From Flavobacterium psychrophilum (GTDB taxonomy: Bacteria > Bacteroidota > Bacteroidia > Flavobacteriales > Flavobacteriaceae): a stretch of 48,670 nt of DNA. A program made the translations under genes and the position numbers. Each line of letters begins with the position of its first letter. Within the stretch, counting starts at the first letter, position 1. This document shows positions 35,458-42,376 of the stretch, piece by piece. Location: contig CALPPS020000008.1 of NCBI GenBank assembly GCA_943325515.2, positions 1-48,670 of the forward strand, given 5' to 3'. The notes below the pieces were generated by a model. The model saw nothing but the letters and a program-made list of their open reading frames with translations, was not told the origin of the DNA and searched no databases.

Positions 35458-35485
35458 TAAATGTACAATTTTTACCGAATACCAA
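35458..35485 (-). promoter_or_regulatory. Probable promoter of the DUF4175-ybeY-mnmG unit
   Basis: On the minus strand TTG (35485-35483) is followed after 17 bp by TACATTTA (35465-35458), one base away from TAnnTTTG. The TTG start codon is 26 bp downstream. Confidence 0.45.
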
Positions 35486-35536
35486 AGCGTTAAAAATTTG
35501 CCAAAGAAAATTCTCGATTTTATATCTCATTAAAAA

Positions 35537-35570
35537 CTTCTTGCTTCTTGCTTCTTGCTTCTTGCTTCTG
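35537..35570. repeat. Heptad tandem array (CTTCTTG) x4 plus CTTCTG upstream of gltX
   Basis: Four perfect CTTCTTG units run from 35537 to 35564, then CTTCTG. The array ends 2 bp before the -7 element of gltX, so it occupies the -33 region. Confidence 0.92.
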
Positions 35571-35572
35571 AT

Positions 35573-35580
35573 TATCTTTG
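35573..35580 (+). promoter_or_regulatory. -7 promoter element of gltX
   Basis: TATCTTTG lies 16 bp before the gltX ATG. Candidate -33 TTG triplets come only from the heptad array, at gaps of 15 bp (35555-35557) or 22 bp (35548-35550). Confidence 0.65.
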
Positions 35581-35596
35581 CCAAAATTTCAACAAA

Positions 35597-37114
35597 ATGT
35601 CAAGACCTGTTAGAGTTCGTTTTGCTCCAAGTCCAACTGGACCATTACACATTGGAGGTGTTAGAACTGCCTTATTCAATTATTTATTTGCCAAAAAACA
35701 TAAGGGTGTTTTCTATCTCAGAATAGAGGATACCGACCAAAATCGTTTTGTTCCTGGAGCGGAGCAATACATTTTTGATGCATTAGATTGGTTGGGAATA
35801 GCGCCAAGCGAAACTGTTGGGAAAAACGAAAAATTTGGTCCTTACCGTCAATCCGAAAGAAAAGAGTTGTACAAACAATATGCTGACCAATTACTAAAAT
35901 CGGGTTGGGCTTATTACGCTTTTGATACTACAGAAACGTTAGATTTTCATAGAAAGCAACATGAAGAACAGGGAAAAACATTTATTTACAACTGGCATAA
36001 TCGTGAAAAGTTGGATACTTCTTTAGTGATTTCAACCGAAGAAACTGAGAAAAGAATTGCAACTGGCGAAGCTTATGTGATTCGTTTTAAAGCTCCAGTG
36101 AATGAAACTTTGCATTTGCATGACATCATTCGTGGAGATATTAGCTTTGAAACCAATTTGCTAGACGATAAAGTTTTATTCAAATCTGACGGAATGCCAA
36201 CGTATCATTTAGCGAATGTTGTGGATGACCATTTAATGGAAACGTCCCATGTTATTCGTGGTGAAGAATGGTTGCCATCAATGCCTTTACATAGTTTATT
36301 ATACAAAGCCTTTGGTTGGGAAGCGCCGGAATTTGCTCATTTACCATTAATTCTGAAGCCTGTTGGCAACGGAAAATTATCAAAACGGGACGGCGATAAA
36401 TTAGGTTTTCCTGTGTTTCCGTTGGAATGGAAAAGTGAAGAAGGTATTTCTTCTGGTTACAGAGAAAATGGATTTTTTCCTGAAGCTGTAATTAACTTCC
36501 TTGCTTTATTAGGCTGGAATGACGGTACAGAGCAAGAGTTATTTTCTCTGGAAGAATTAGTTGAAAAATTTGATTTAAACCGAGTTCACAAAGCAGGAGC
36601 AAAATTTGATCCTGAAAAAAACAAATGGTTCAATCATCACTATTTGCAAAAGCAAAGTGACGAAAAACTATCCGATTTATTTGTAGCAGATTTGGTTAAA
36701 AAAGATTTCTCCTTCGTAGAAATGACAAACAAAACTTTAATGACTAAAATAGTTTCCTTAATAAAAGAACGAGCCAACTTCGTTTCTGATTTTTGGGAAT
36801 TATCAGATTATTTCTTTGAAGCACCAACATCTTATGATGAAAAAGTGGCCAAAAACTGGAATTCAGCTACTCCAGAATTAATGGAACAATTGATTGCTGT
36901 ATTAGAGAATATTGAGGATTTTACATCCGTAAACATTGAAACCGATGTCAAAGACTGGATGATGCAAAACGAAATCGGAATGGGAAAAGTAATGCAACCG
37001 TTTCGTTTGAGTTTAGTTGGCGCCTTAAAAGGTCCCCATCTTTTTGATATAGTTGAATTGATTGGAAAAGAAGAAGCAATTAAAAGACTTGAAAAAGCAA
37101 TAGTAACTTTATAA
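35597..37114 (+). CDS. gltX: Glutamyl-tRNA synthetase
   Basis: The 505-residue protein from ATG 35597 begins MSRPVRVRFAPSPTGPLHIG, with the class I HIGH motif as HIGG. The KMSKS motif is KLSKRDG. It charges tRNA-Glu with glutamate. GlnS is also present nearby, so this enzyme need not mischarge tRNA-Gln. An in-frame extension begins 14 codons upstream, but it runs through the -7 element. A hairpin with a T-rich tail follows the gene. Confidence 0.96.
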   Translation: MSRPVRVRFAPSPTGPLHIGGVRTALFNYLFAKKHKGVFYLRIEDTDQNRFVPGAEQYIFDALDWLGIAPSETVGKNEKFGPYRQSERKELYKQYADQLLKSGWAYYAFDTTETLDFHRKQHEEQGKTFIYNWHNREKLDTSLVISTEETEKRIATGEAYVIRFKAPVNETLHLHDIIRGDISFETNLLDDKVLFKSDGMPTYHLANVVDDHLMETSHVIRGEEWLPSMPLHSLLYKAFGWEAPEFAHLPLILKPVGNGKLSKRDGDKLGFPVFPLEWKSEEGISSGYRENGFFPEAVINFLALLGWNDGTEQELFSLEELVEKFDLNRVHKAGAKFDPEKNKWFNHHYLQKQSDEKLSDLFVADLVKKDFSFVEMTNKTLMTKIVSLIKERANFVSDFWELSDYFFEAPTSYDEKVAKNWNSATPELMEQLIAVLENIEDFTSVNIETDVKDWMMQNEIGMGKVMQPFRLSLVGALKGPHLFDIVELIGKEEAIKRLEKAIVTL

Positions 37115-37137
37115 AAAACAACTTAGACTATTTATAG

Positions 37138-37165
37138 TTCTAAAGTTTCTTTAGAATCTTTTTTG
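37138..37165 (+). terminator. Terminator of gltX
   Basis: TTCTAAAG (37138-37145) pairs with CTTTAGAA (37149-37156) with a 3-nt loop, followed by TCTTTTTTG. It stands 24 bp after the gltX stop. Confidence 0.65.
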
Positions 37166-37228
37166 ATTATAATCTAACAGACAAATTTAAACCTGTTAAA
37201 AAACCAAAATTGACATTTGTGTAAAATA

Positions 37229-37256
37229 AAGAAGAGGCTTAATTGCCTCTTTTTCT
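37229..37256. terminator. Bidirectional terminator overlapping the DUF6327 stop codon
   Basis: AAGAGGC (37232-37238) pairs with GCCTCTT (37245-37251), loop TTAATT, followed by T4 on the plus strand. The stop codon of the minus-strand DUF6327 gene is in the loop, so its last codons form one arm. Confidence 0.7.
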
Positions 37257-37493
37257 ATTTAAATACCCGTTAACTATAATAGAAATTATTGTTTTTATAA
37301 TCGTTCCATAAGTTCCTGAAAATACTTTTTCATACAGATTGCGAACTAAAGTTATTGTTTTAGAAGGGAGTATGATTTCCTTTGTGTCATCAATACTTTT
37401 GAGTATTTTTTTATAATAAATCTCCCTTTCAATTTGAATAATTTTTAAGTCTAAATCTATTTCAGCGTAGGATGAATATTTTTTTGTTTCCAT
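37239..37493 (-). CDS. DUF6327-family small protein
   Basis: The 84-residue protein starts METKKYSSYAEIDLDLKIIQ and ends with a hydrophobic helix near LYEKVFSGTYGTIIKTIISI and a basic tail. It matches the Flavobacteriales DUF6327 family, usually encoded next to YtxH and holin-like proteins. It is the last gene of that trio, 2 bp after the holin-like gene. Role unknown; the layout recalls YqjK in the E. coli yqjDEK set. Confidence 0.78.
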   Translation of the reverse strand: METKKYSSYAEIDLDLKIIQIEREIYYKKILKSIDDTKEIILPSKTITLVRNLYEKVFSGTYGTIIKTIISIIVNGYLNRKRGN

Positions 37494-37495
37494 GA

Positions 37496-37846
37496 TTAGT
37501 CGTTAAAAAATATTTCTGAAAATATTTCTAATATTGGTCTTTCAACTATTTTATCTTTGATTAAAAATAACAATAAAGCTAATACAAAATAAATCCCTGC
37601 TACACATAAAAAACCTATTGGATAGCTACCAAAAAGTTGACCAAGCGCTAATGATCCCGCAATAGAAATAAAAAGTAAAAAAATCATCAGGCAAATTGAA
37701 ATTAAAAAAAACTTTAGAGCCAATGTTGTTGACTTCATGGCCACTTTAAAACCCCAAAGTTTATAGTAAGCTAAACTAGTTTCTATATACGCTTTGGTAT
37801 TTTCTTGAATACCTTCTGCATTTTGTTTTAATTCTTCAAAAGCCAT
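37496..37846 (-). CDS. Phage holin family/YqjE-like membrane protein
   Basis: The 116-residue protein has two long hydrophobic segments (about residues 42-68 and 75-97) between charged ends. It fits the phage holin family (Holin-X/YqjE-like), which despite its name is chromosomal and not a lysis holin. It overlaps the YtxH gene by 1 bp and precedes DUF6327 by 2 bp. A part in membrane stress or ribosome-membrane association is suggested by similar clusters, not by this sequence itself. Confidence 0.8.
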   Translation of the reverse strand: MAFEELKQNAEGIQENTKAYIETSLAYYKLWGFKVAMKSTTLALKFFLISICLMIFLLFISIAGSLALGQLFGSYPIGFLCVAGIYFVLALLLFLIKDKIVERPILEIFSEIFFND

Positions 37847-38175
37847 TATTTCTGAAGTTTTGCGTTTTGTTTTTTAAGTTCGGCTAATTTCTCTTCCAAA
37901 AAAGTAATTGCTTCTTCCGCTTTGTAACTTGAATCAGAAAGTAAATTTTCAAGTGTTTCTTTTAAATCATCTTTTGTTTTTGAAAACTTTTCTTTAGTTT
38001 CTGTTTCTAGGGAATTCCATTTTGATTTTGCTTCATCTTTCAAATCATCAAACCCATCTTTCATTTTTTCTCTTGTTTTCGATCCTTTATCAGGCGCAAA
38101 CAAAATCCCTATTACTAATCCTAATGTTGCCCCTGCTAAAAGCGCAATTGCACTACCGCTATTCTTACTTATCAT
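37846..38175 (-). CDS. YtxH-domain protein
   Basis: The 109-residue protein has one N-terminal membrane helix with the glycine-rich ALLAGATLGLVIGILFAPDK, the YtxH signature, followed by a long amphipathic helix rich in Lys and Glu. YtxH proteins are general-stress membrane proteins of unclear role. It is the first gene of a three-gene unit. A weak TAACTTTA element lies at 38196-38203. Confidence 0.87.
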   Translation of the reverse strand: MISKNSGSAIALLAGATLGLVIGILFAPDKGSKTREKMKDGFDDLKDEAKSKWNSLETETKEKFSKTKDDLKETLENLLSDSSYKAEEAITFLEEKLAELKKQNAKLQK

Positions 38176-38387
38176 GTTTTCTAGATTTAGTACATTAAAG
38201 TTACAAAAAAATCTATTTAAAACTAAATTACGGCCAAACTAATTTTAAAGCGAAATAAAAGCCATTAACTAGCCAAATAATAAAATAGTGCTTTAAGGCT
38301 TTAAAAATGTAATACAATCGATTTATTAAGGTGGTTTTTAATAGCTATCTCTAATTGTTTTTTATATTATAATAACTAAATCTAATA

Positions 38388-38423
38388 ATATACAAAGCCC
38401 CTTTAAAAAGGGGCTTTGTATAT
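38388..38423. terminator. Strong 17-bp hairpin between glnS and the YtxH unit
   Basis: 38388-38404 is a perfect inverted repeat of 38407-38423 with GGGGCTTTGTATAT in one arm; the effective loop is about 4 nt. It lies 19 bp past the glnS stop. There is no long T tract on the minus strand, so it may stop transcription only in part or protect the mRNA 3' end. Confidence 0.65.
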
Positions 38424-38441
38424 ATAAAATCTATTATTGGT

Positions 38442-40127
38442 TTATTCTTTACTTTCCGCTTTTGCCCAAGTGTCTCGTAAACCAACTGTTTTATTAAAAA
38501 CTAATTGCTCTTCAGAAGAATCTTTATCTACACAAAAATAACCTAATCTTTGGAATTGGAATTGGTCTAAATTTTTAGCCGATTGTAAACTTGATTCAAC
38601 ATAACCTGTAATCACTTCCAAGGAATTTGGATTAATGTATTCTTTGAAATCAACCTCTTTATCGCCATCCGGATTTTCATGAGTAAATAATCGGTCATAA
38701 ATACGAACTTCTGCAGGAATAGCATGTGTAATAGAAACCCAATGAATAGTTCCTTTTACTTTTCTTTGACTTGCTTCTGTTCCGCTTCCGCTTCTTGAAT
38801 CGACGTCATAAGTACAGTGAATTTCTATGATATTTCCATTAGAATCTTTGATTACGCTTTCTCCTTTTATAATATAGGCGTTTTTTAAACGAACTTCTGT
38901 TCCTATCGTCAAACGGAAAAATTTCTTATTAGCTTCTTCTTGAAAATCTTCTCTTTCTATATATAATTCTTTAGAAAAAGGTAATTTTCTATAGGTCATT
39001 ATTTCTTCCTCTGGGTTGTTTTCGGCTTCTAACCATTCTTCTTTTCCATCGGTGTAATTAGTAATAACCAATTTCACTGGATTTAAAACCGCCATCACAC
39101 GGTGAGTTGATTTATTCAATTCTTCACGAACGCAAAACTCTAAAAGCGAAACATCAATAAGATTAGTGCGTTTTGCAATTCCGATAGTAGCAGCAAAATT
39201 TCTTATCGCCATTGGCGGATAACCGCGTCTACGCATTCCAGAAATGGTGCTCATTCTTGGATCGTCCCAACCAGTAACATGATTATCTTCTACTAATTGA
39301 AGTAGTTTTCTTTTTGAAACAACTGTATGCGAAAGATTTCTTCGGGCAAATTCTCGTTGTTTTGGACGAACTTTATTCTCATTATAAACTTGGTCTAAAA
39401 ACCAATCGTATAATTCACGGTGAGGCTGGAATTCGAGTGTACAAAACGAGTGTGAAATTTGTTCCAAATAATCACTTTCACCATGAGCCCAATCATACAT
39501 TGGATAAATACACCAATCATTTGCTGTCCTGTGATGATGTTCATGCAGAATTCGGTACATAATTGGATCACGCATCAACATATTATTGTGTGACATATCT
39601 ATTTTAGCGCGAAGAATATGTGATCCGTTCGGAAATTCCCCGTTTTTCATTCGTGTAAATAAGTCTAAATTCTCTTCAACAGAACGATCTCTGTAAGGCG
39701 AGTTGGTTCCAGTAGTGGTTGGTGTTCCTTTTTGAATTGCCATTGCCGAAGAAGATTGGCTGTCAACATAAGCTTTTCCTTTTTTAATAAATTCAACAGC
39801 CCAATCGTATAATTGTTGAAAATAGTCAGATGCGTAACATTCACTACTCCATTGAAAACCTAACCATTCGATGTCTCCCTTGATAGCGTCAACATATTCT
39901 TGTTCTTCTTTTGTAGGATTGGTATCGTCAAAACGCAAGTTTACCGGCGCTTGATAATCAATTCCTAATCCGAAATTTAAACAAATTGCACTTGCATGAC
40001 CAACGTGTAAATAACCGTTAGGTTCAGGAGGAAAACGAAAACGTAGTTTATCATTGGACAAACCGTTTTTTAAATCTTCTTCTATGATTTGTTCAATGAA
40101 ATTAAGTGACTTCTCTTCTGTTGACAT
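38442..40127 (-). CDS. glnS: Glutaminyl-tRNA synthetase
   Basis: The 561-residue protein is a GlnS. RFPPEPNGYLHVGHASAIC gives the HIGH motif, VVSKRKL the KMSKS equivalent, and the C-terminal beta-barrel anticodon domain is complete (KFFRLTIGTEVRLKNAYII). It charges tRNA-Gln directly. The start ATG at 40127 fits. Its promoter at 40145-40174 takes the -33 TTG from a heptad array. Confidence 0.96.
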   Translation of the reverse strand: MSTEEKSLNFIEQIIEEDLKNGLSNDKLRFRFPPEPNGYLHVGHASAICLNFGLGIDYQAPVNLRFDDTNPTKEEQEYVDAIKGDIEWLGFQWSSECYASDYFQQLYDWAVEFIKKGKAYVDSQSSSAMAIQKGTPTTTGTNSPYRDRSVEENLDLFTRMKNGEFPNGSHILRAKIDMSHNNMLMRDPIMYRILHEHHHRTANDWCIYPMYDWAHGESDYLEQISHSFCTLEFQPHRELYDWFLDQVYNENKVRPKQREFARRNLSHTVVSKRKLLQLVEDNHVTGWDDPRMSTISGMRRRGYPPMAIRNFAATIGIAKRTNLIDVSLLEFCVREELNKSTHRVMAVLNPVKLVITNYTDGKEEWLEAENNPEEEIMTYRKLPFSKELYIEREDFQEEANKKFFRLTIGTEVRLKNAYIIKGESVIKDSNGNIIEIHCTYDVDSRSGSGTEASQRKVKGTIHWVSITHAIPAEVRIYDRLFTHENPDGDKEVDFKEYINPNSLEVITGYVESSLQSAKNLDQFQFQRLGYFCVDKDSSEEQLVFNKTVGLRDTWAKAESKE

Positions 40128-40144
40128 TATTTTTGTAGTTTTAG

Positions 40145-40174
40145 CAAAGATATTAAAAACGTTACGAGTTACAA
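40145..40174 (-). promoter_or_regulatory. Promoter of glnS, -33 element inside a heptad array
   Basis: On the minus strand TTG (40174-40172), a 19-bp gap and TATCTTTG (40152-40145) give an ideal match. The TTG is part of the repeated unit of the array 40164-40191. Confidence 0.78.
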
Positions 40175-40191
40175 GTTGCGAGTTACAAGTT
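40164..40191. repeat. Heptad array ACGAGTT-ACAAGTT-GCGAGTT-ACAAGTT
   Basis: Four 7-bp units share the pattern RCRAGTT. The array is in the glnS promoter and upstream of folB on the other strand. Confidence 0.85.
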
Positions 40192-40208
40192 TATAAAAAA
40201 CCAAACAA

Positions 40209-40243
40209 CCCGAAACTTAAAAATCGAAACCCGAAACTTAAAA
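40209..40243. repeat. Heptad array (CCCGAAA-CTTAAAA-ATCGAAA-CCCGAAA-CTTAAAA) abutting folB
   Basis: Five 7-bp units, with units 4-5 repeating units 1-2 at 21 bp, end 1 bp before the folB start codon. The folB leader therefore consists of heptads and has no classical Shine-Dalgarno. Confidence 0.75.
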
Positions 40244-40244
40244 A

Positions 40245-40604
40245 ATGGGAACAATAAAACTACAGAATATTAGAACTTTTTCTTTTCATGGATGCTTAAA
40301 AGAAGAAGCATTAATCGGTTCCGATTACCGTGTGGATTTGGAGATTAAAACCGATTTAAGAAAATCTTCAATTACTGATGATTTAAAAGATACTGTTGAT
40401 TATGTATTACTCAACAAGATTGTAGTAGAAGAAATGGCTATTCGTTCCAAGTTATTAGAACATGTTGGTCATCGAATTGTGGCTAGGATTTTTGGAGAAA
40501 TTCCTGCTGTGTCTAGAATACTTTTGGCCGTTTCAAAACTGAATCCTCCTATTGGTGGTGATGTTGAAGCAGTTACTATTGAACTAGAAGAATACCGTAG
40601 TTAA
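40245..40604 (+). CDS. folB: Dihydroneopterin aldolase
   Basis: The 119-residue protein starts MGTIKLQNIRTFSFHGCLKE; FHGCLKEE is the conserved FolB active-site region (FYGxHG-like), and TVDYVLLNKIVVEEM is typical of the second half. FolB converts dihydroneopterin to hydroxymethyl-dihydropterin in folate synthesis. It is divergent from glnS and monocistronic; heptad repeats fill its leader. Confidence 0.9.
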   Translation: MGTIKLQNIRTFSFHGCLKEEALIGSDYRVDLEIKTDLRKSSITDDLKDTVDYVLLNKIVVEEMAIRSKLLEHVGHRIVARIFGEIPAVSRILLAVSKLNPPIGGDVEAVTIELEEYRS

Positions 40605-40621
40605 AAGAAATACGATTTCAA

Positions 40622-40680
40622 AATTAGGAATTAGGAATTCTAAAAATTATCAATTATCAATTGATAATTATCAATTGTTT
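40622..40680. repeat. Heptad arrays (AATTAGG)2 and ATTATCA-ATTATCA-ATTGATA-ATTATCA upstream of tRNA-Cys
   Basis: AATTAGG twice and AATTCTA cover 40622-40642. After a 3-bp slip, four ATTATCA-type units follow (40646-40673), then ATTGTTT. The segment overlaps the -33 element of the tRNA-Cys promoter and ends just before its -7 element. Confidence 0.8.
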
Positions 40681-40690
40681 TATATATTTG
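40661..40690 (+). promoter_or_regulatory. Promoter of tRNA-Cys, -33 element inside a heptad array
   Basis: TTG (40661-40663), a 19-bp gap and TATATTTG (40683-40690) match ideally, 10 bp before the tRNA. The TTG comes from the unit ATTGATA. Confidence 0.78.
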
Positions 40691-40700
40691 CCGTCTATCT

Positions 40701-40771
40701 GGCGTTGTGGCCGAGCGGCTAGGCACCGGTCTGCAAAACCGTCTACCCCGGTTCGAATCCGGGCGATGCCT
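40701..40771 (+). tRNA. tRNA-Cys (anticodon GCA)
   Basis: The acceptor arm GGCGTTG pairs with CGATGCC with two wobble pairs, the anticodon loop reads CTGCAAA with GCA, and the T arm has GGTTCGAATCC. The discriminator base is U, as in tRNA-Cys. CCA is not encoded. A terminator follows directly. Confidence 0.95.
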
Positions 40772-40772
40772 C

Positions 40773-40805
40773 AAAAGAGTTACTAGAAATAGTAGCTCTT
40801 TTTTT
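40773..40805 (+). terminator. Terminator of tRNA-Cys
   Basis: AGAGTTACTA pairs with TAGTAGCTCT around a GAAA tetraloop, with one G-U pair, followed by a run of T. The stem extends by A-T pairs on both sides. Confidence 0.85.
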
Positions 40806-40838
40806 AGTTTAATTTTTAAAAAATTGATTAAAATTATA

Positions 40839-40872
40839 TTCGAACCCGGACGATGCCTCAAAAGAGTTACTA
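40839..40872. repeat. Duplicate of the tRNA-Cys 3' end and terminator arm
   Basis: These 34 bp match 40752-40785 with two mismatches, starting in the T loop (TTCGAA) and running through the acceptor end and AAAAGAGTTACTA. The rest of a tRNA is missing upstream. It could be a recombination or integration scar or the remnant of a second tRNA gene. Confidence 0.88.
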
Positions 40873-40892
40873 TTTTTAATAACTCTTTTTTC
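40860..40892. terminator. Second terminator, bidirectional, before the LysE-family gene end
   Basis: AAAAGAGTTA (40860-40869) pairs with TAACTCTTTT (40880-40889) with a 10-nt loop, then T. It serves the tRNA side and the convergent LysE-family gene. Confidence 0.78.
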
Positions 40893-40900
40893 ATAAAAAT

Positions 40901-41593
40901 TTATTTCTTTTTCTCTAACTTTTCAAAAGCAGAGTTTACAATTTTTTGCTCTTTAGGAAACCAGGCTTGTGACAGTAAAAAAACACCGCAAATAATCAAA
41001 ATAATACTGATAATTTTTTTGATTAAAAGAATATTTCTAGGATTTAGTTTATTTCTTAATTGTTTGGCCAATAATATTTTAAAAACATCTGTTATAAAAT
41101 AACTAACTATCAAAGTAGAAAAAAAAGTAATCATTCTTGAGGCTTTTAACTCTAGTCTAGGCCCGATAGTAATTAGAACTGCTAACCAAAATCCAAGGAC
41201 ACCAATATTTATAAAATTTAAGAAAAAACCTTTAAAAAATAAGGATAAATAGTTGGTTTTAGCTAATTCCTTTGGGTCTATTTCATCAATACTTTTTTTA
41301 GATTCTTTTCTGTTTTTAGTAAAAGATATTATTCCATAAGTTAACATTACTAATCCTCCAAAAATAAATAAAGCAGGATCGTCTTTAATAGTTTGTATTA
41401 ATCGATAACTACTAAAAAACGCAATTATGATGAAAATAATATCTGCTAAAACAACTCCTAAATCAAAAATAATAGCCGCTCTAAATCCTTTTATAACACT
41501 GGTTTCAAGCAATACAAAAAATACAGGTCCTATCATAAAACTTAGAAAGAAACCAAGTGGGATGGCTGATAAAATATCTTTAACTACTATCAT
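40901..41593 (-). CDS. LysE-family amino acid exporter-like membrane protein
   Basis: The 230-residue protein has six hydrophobic segments and the N-terminal IPLGFFLSFMIGPVFFVLLE, the GPV-type motif of LysE/RhtB translocators. Such proteins export amino acids; the substrate is unknown. A lysine-rich loop near residue 95-115 separates the two halves. It is 55 bp from the GIN-domain gene on the same strand. Confidence 0.85.
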   Translation of the reverse strand: MIVVKDILSAIPLGFFLSFMIGPVFFVLLETSVIKGFRAAIIFDLGVVLADIIFIIIAFFSSYRLIQTIKDDPALFIFGGLVMLTYGIISFTKNRKESKKSIDEIDPKELAKTNYLSLFFKGFFLNFINIGVLGFWLAVLITIGPRLELKASRMITFFSTLIVSYFITDVFKILLAKQLRNKLNPRNILLIKKIISIILIICGVFLLSQAWFPKEQKIVNSAFEKLEKKK

Positions 41594-41648
41594 TGTTACA
41601 ATTTTGACACTGCAATTTAGAATTTAAAATCTATATTTTAAAATAAAA

Positions 41649-42314
41649 TTACTTTGCTTGTTCTATAGTTCCGCCAGCAATTACTTTTTGATTGATTTGT
41701 TTTGGTTTACCATAAATGGTGATTTTTCCTCCAGCGCGTACTTTTGCCTCGACTAAATTTGTTGCAAATACATTGGCTTGTCCGCCAGCATTTGCTGTAA
41801 TAATTGTTTGACTGGATACTAATTTTTCTGCCTCATAAATTCCTCCTGAATTCACTAAAACATCCTGAGTTGATGCTTTTCCTTCCAAAGTTACTGTTGA
41901 ACCATCTGAAACTTTACTTTTTAATTTTTCTACATCAAGCTGTAGTTTTATTTCAGAACCTTCTTTAGCTATAATATCAAAAAATGTTGCTTTAATTGTG
42001 TCTCTACAAGCTAATCTGGTGCCTTCATTTGCTTCAACAGCATTAATTTTTTTAAAATAAACCGTAACCGAAATATTATTTCCAGACATTATTTTAGTCA
42101 ATGGCATTCTAATTTTTAATTCGCCATTTTTATTGACTAATTCTACTTCGTTTGCATCTTTTCCGTCAATAATAACTTTGTTTTCATCGCTCTTAATTAA
42201 GAAAACGTCTATTTGGTCAAAGGAAGTGACTTTATTAAAATCACCTACATTTTTTTCGTTTTGTCCGAAAGCTATCGAACTGAATACTAAGAAACTATAA
42301 ATTATTTTTTTCAT
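41649..42314 (-). CDS. Head GIN domain (DUF2807) exported protein
   Basis: From ATG 42314 (MKKIIYSFLVFSSIAFGQ) the protein has 221 residues: a signal peptide and a beta-solenoid-like body of repeated short strands, for example GDFNKVTSFDQIDVFLIKSD at the start and VRAGGKITIYGKPKQINQKV near the end. This is the Bacteroidota head GIN domain, thought to act at the cell surface or as an anti-sigma-linked adhesin. An upstream in-frame extension overlapping rnr is rejected in favour of the signal peptide start. Confidence 0.87.
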   Translation of the reverse strand: MKKIIYSFLVFSSIAFGQNEKNVGDFNKVTSFDQIDVFLIKSDENKVIIDGKDANEVELVNKNGELKIRMPLTKIMSGNNISVTVYFKKINAVEANEGTRLACRDTIKATFFDIIAKEGSEIKLQLDVEKLKSKVSDGSTVTLEGKASTQDVLVNSGGIYEAEKLVSSQTIITANAGGQANVFATNLVEAKVRAGGKITIYGKPKQINQKVIAGGTIEQAK

Positions 42315-42376
42315 TTTATCATACTTACTATTATAAACTAAATGCCGAATGTCCACTGGACATGCTCCTCTTAATA

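Noticed and set aside
37496..37846. Holin-family protein as evidence of a prophage
   Set aside because: No other phage genes are present; this family is a normal chromosomal partner of YtxH.
40640..40894. 84-residue minus-strand frame with RPDSNRGRRFCRPVPSR
   Set aside because: It is antisense to tRNA-Cys and its duplicate; the arginine-rich text is a translation artefact of tRNA sequence.
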